A stretch of 7,544 bases of DNA from Anaerolineales bacterium (lineage in GTDB: Bacteria > Chloroflexota > Anaerolineae > Anaerolineales > UBA4823). Each line of letters begins with the position of its first letter. Position 1 is the stretch's first letter. Positions 5,690-7,544 of the stretch are shown piece by piece. The DNA is taken from positions 1 through 7,544 of the forward strand of contig JALHTN010000620.1 of NCBI GenBank assembly GCA_022865865.1, in the 5' to 3' direction. A model generated the notes under the pieces. It was not told the DNA's origin, did not search any database, and saw only the letters and a program-made list of their open reading frames with translations. Made by a program: the position numbers and the translations under genes.

Positions 5690-6334
5690 TCAATCGATTT
5701 TTACCCCGATCAGAGTTCCATCCCCAGCCGGGTAGATGGTGCTGATCAGACGGTTGTCGTTGGCGACATCCTGGTTAAACTGGCGCATCAGCGCTGAATG
5801 ATCGTCGTCTTCTTTTATCCCGGCTACGCTGCCTTTGCGGAAGGCGTTGTGAGCGGCGATGACGCCTCCTGTGCGGATGTGGTCTACTGCCCAATCGAAG
5901 TAGGCTGGATAGCCGTCTTTATCTGCATCGATGAACACGAAATCAAAGGGTGCTTCAGCGCTGAGTTCACTGAGCAGGTCGAGTGCTTCACCAATACGCA
6001 CCTCGATCACCTCGCTCAAACCCGCAGCCGCGAAATGAGTTCGGGCAACCTCAGCATGTTTGGGTTCTCTATCAAGCGAGATTAGTTTCCCTCCCGGGAG
6101 CAAACCGCGGGCGATCCAGATCCCGCTGTACCCACCCAAAGTCCCAATCTCGACAGCTTTCCTGGCTCCGCAGGCTCGAACCAGGAACTGCAGGAAGCGA
6201 CCTTCCTCGGGTTTTATACTAATGGCTGGTAAACCAACCTCGGCAGAATCCTCTCGGGCGAGCTGCAAGGGGGCATCTTCTTCTGCGAACAGACCGGAAA
6301 TATAGGAGCTGATTTGATCGTTGTAAATTGTCAT
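5690..6334 (-). CDS. Class I SAM-dependent O-methyltransferase (caffeoyl-CoA/catechol type)
   Basis: A 214-residue protein of the Methyltransf_3/COG4122 (YrrM-like) family, normal in length. The SAM-binding loop is VEIGTLGGYSG (61-71), the acidic ribose-binding strand LISLDRE (84-90), the metal-site strand FIDADKDGY (134-142), and the C-terminus ends with the family GDGTLIGVKI. These enzymes methylate a hydroxyl of a catechol-like or hydroxylated substrate using a divalent metal held by Asp, Asp and Asn. Here the second pair, usually DN, reads HN (AAHNAF, His162-Asn163), so one metal ligand is changed. The physiological substrate cannot be read from the sequence. GAGGGAA lies 9 nt before the ATG. 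It precedes the PspC gene by 52 nt. Confidence 0.88.
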   Translation of the reverse strand: MTIYNDQISSYISGLFAEEDAPLQLAREDSAEVGLPAISIKPEEGRFLQFLVRACGARKAVEIGTLGGYSGIWIARGLLPGGKLISLDREPKHAEVARTHFAAAGLSEVIEVRIGEALDLLSELSAEAPFDFVFIDADKDGYPAYFDWAVDHIRTGGVIAAHNAFRKGSVAGIKEDDDHSALMRQFNQDVANDNRLISTIYPAGDGTLIGVKID

Positions 6335-6408
6335 GGACAGTTCTTCCCTCGGTTGAAAAATGGTAGATGTAGAGATGGTGTTATTTATTGAGAATTCGAA
6401 AATTTCTC

Positions 6409-6957
6409 TTACGAATTGCTAGAACTGGATACTTGATACTTGAGGATTATCTGGGCTGAGAAAAGCAGCTGATAGCGTAATTTCGTTTGGCGGTAAGGAC
6501 TCCATTCGTAGAGGAGGCTGTCCAGGGGCGGCCAGAGCGTTACCCAGGCGATGATTCCAGCGCCAGTGGATACCAGATAGATGAGTATCTCGGGCAGGGA
6601 GGTCAGCTGTGTAATGAGATAAGCACCCAACAGAAGGATCACTGAAATGACTATTGCCCAACGTAAATCCCGCATGCCTTGTTTTCGGATTTCTCGTATC
6701 TCCCGGTCAGAATGGATAATTTTTACTTCACAGTAGCGTTTGATCGCAGAAATGATCTTGTTTTCCATCTCCGGCTCTACTGCATCATCTGGAAGTGAGA
6801 TCACAATTTGAAGAGGTTCTTTGGAGGATATATCCTGAGTTTGGTTAAACAAGTCGGCCATTCCCGATTCGCAGCGGCTTGTTGGATTGAAGGGATCGAA
6901 ATCGGGTTCCTGGAATAATTCATCAATTCCATTGAGCTCAACAGAAATAACTTTCAT
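6409..6957 (-). CDS. Uncharacterised membrane protein with two helices
   Basis: The family is not recognised. The 182-residue protein has an acidic soluble N-terminal part (1-95, including a strand-like LQIVISLPDDAVEPE and a basic DREIREIRKQGMRDLRW), two adjacent transmembrane helices (about 99-118 and 121-141) and a C-terminal tail with WPPLDSLLYEWSPYRQ. A tryptophan-rich YEWxP patch just after the last helix recurs in some hypothetical membrane proteins as I remember them, but I cannot name a family. There is no signal peptide. AAGGTGG lies 9 nt before the ATG. It lies 80 nt after the M28 peptidase gene and 74 nt before the O-methyltransferase on the same strand, so the four genes could form one transcript; no terminator was seen between them. 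Confidence 0.75.
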   Translation of the reverse strand: MKVISVELNGIDELFQEPDFDPFNPTSRCESGMADLFNQTQDISSKEPLQIVISLPDDAVEPEMENKIISAIKRYCEVKIIHSDREIREIRKQGMRDLRWAIVISVILLLGAYLITQLTSLPEILIYLVSTGAGIIAWVTLWPPLDSLLYEWSPYRQTKLRYQLLFSAQIILKYQVSSSSNS

Positions 6958-7037
6958 CTTTAAGGTCCACCTTGATTTATATTTATCGATTACTTAATTG
7001 TACCCCCCGTGATGTGAGGCTGCCAGGACAATATATA

Positions 7038-7544
7038 TCAAGGACAGCCTGGAGGAGGCGCATGGCGGATATTCGCGGAAAGTGGCAGGTAAATTGCCAT
7101 CTCATCCATCGCCTGGATGGCGATATCTACCTCGTGAGCCTGGTTTTGTACGATTAATAAATCAGTTTCTTGACGCACATAACCAAGGCTATCCGCCGAC
7201 AATTTATGCCAGCCCGCCAGCGCTGAAAATTGGTAAAAACCATCTCCATCACTGCGTGTGAACAGGGTGTAGTCCCAATCGGGGTTATGCAGCCATACTG
7301 AGGCACCAGGAACTGGTAGCTGTGAAAGGGGATCTATCACCTGCCCGGAGATCGTTCCTCGACCCTCGTCAACCAGGCAGCCCAAATGAGCCACCGTGCC
7401 CAAGCTGGCTTTGATCATGTTGGTGTAATAGATGAAATCTCCAATACTATCCAGATCGTCATCCGCAGAATGGTAATTGGGGTTGAAGTCCTCCGATCCC
7501 TCAGTCACCAGGATAGCAGGATAATCGTATTTCCAGAAGCTGGA
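7038..7544 (-). CDS. M28-family metallopeptidase C-terminus with carboxypeptidase-regulatory-like domain (5' end outside window)
   Basis: The frame is open to the right edge; codons at 7509-7544 (SSFWKYDYPAIL) continue the protein, so the GTG at 7508 is not the start. SSFWKYDYPAI, VTEGSEDFNPNYHSADDDLD match the end of the M28 aminopeptidase domain, where the His of YHSADD is the last zinc ligand. Next comes a beta-sandwich of the CarboxypepD_reg-like type (GTISGQVIDPLS, PVPGASVWL, DGDGFYQFSALAGWHKL). The tail has MAIYLPLSANIRHAPPPGCP; an (I/V)YLPL patch near the C-terminus is common in secreted Anaerolineae proteins as I recall. It is likely exported and trims peptides outside the cell. The signal peptide and the other zinc ligands are off the window. 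Confidence 0.85.
   Translation of the reverse strand, partial: SSFWKYDYPAILVTEGSEDFNPNYHSADDDLDSIGDFIYYTNMIKASLGTVAHLGCLVDEGRGTISGQVIDPLSQLPVPGASVWLHNPDWDYTLFTRSDGDGFYQFSALAGWHKLSADSLGYVRQETDLLIVQNQAHEVDIAIQAMDEMAIYLPLSANIRHAPPPGCP

Overview
The window looks like a piece of a Chloroflexota genome, most likely Anaerolineae. This is inferred from gene style: a secreted M28 peptidase whose tail carries an IYLPL motif, small PspC and DUF1269 envelope proteins, and moderate GC. No rRNA or other marker gene confirms the taxon. It combines ordinary metabolic genes with a scar zone of decayed mobile elements.

Left part (1-1072): the C-terminal half of a PlsC-type acyltransferase (+ strand) runs in from the left edge and ends at a strong 15-bp hairpin terminator. 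An AT-richer patch follows, holding a tRNA-3'-end-like stretch and an orphan ORF on the minus strand (669-974) that may be frameshifted.

Sphingoid-base operon (1073-3125, minus strand): a short-chain dehydrogenase with the signature of 3-ketodihydrosphingosine reductase lies just upstream of an alpha-oxoamine synthase that reads as serine palmitoyltransferase. The reductase stop and the synthase ATG are separated by 4 nt, and the synthase ribosome binding site lies inside the reductase end. Together they would make sphinganine from serine and palmitoyl-CoA.

Scar zone (3126-4563): upstream of the operon lie the 3' end of an IS30-family transposase with an internal stop (minus strand), then the N-terminal third of an IS256-family transposase whose native ATG has become ATA. 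The latter is fused in frame to the last 100 codons of a second acyltransferase. Those 100 residues are 98% identical to the acyltransferase at the left edge, while the DNA differs at 28 of 305 positions, nearly all silent. Both halves of the fusion lack catalytic residues. A terminator-like hairpin and a MITE-like 67-bp inverted-repeat element follow.

Right part (4564-7544): a DUF1269 membrane protein gene interrupted by an in-frame amber codon at codon 26 (+ strand); then, on the minus strand, an M28-family peptidase with a carboxypeptidase-regulatory-like domain (cut by the right edge), an unrecognised two-helix membrane protein, a class I O-methyltransferase with an altered metal-ligand motif, and a one-helix PspC-domain protein that ends at a 12-bp hairpin terminator. 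No CRISPR array, complete tRNA or rRNA was seen.
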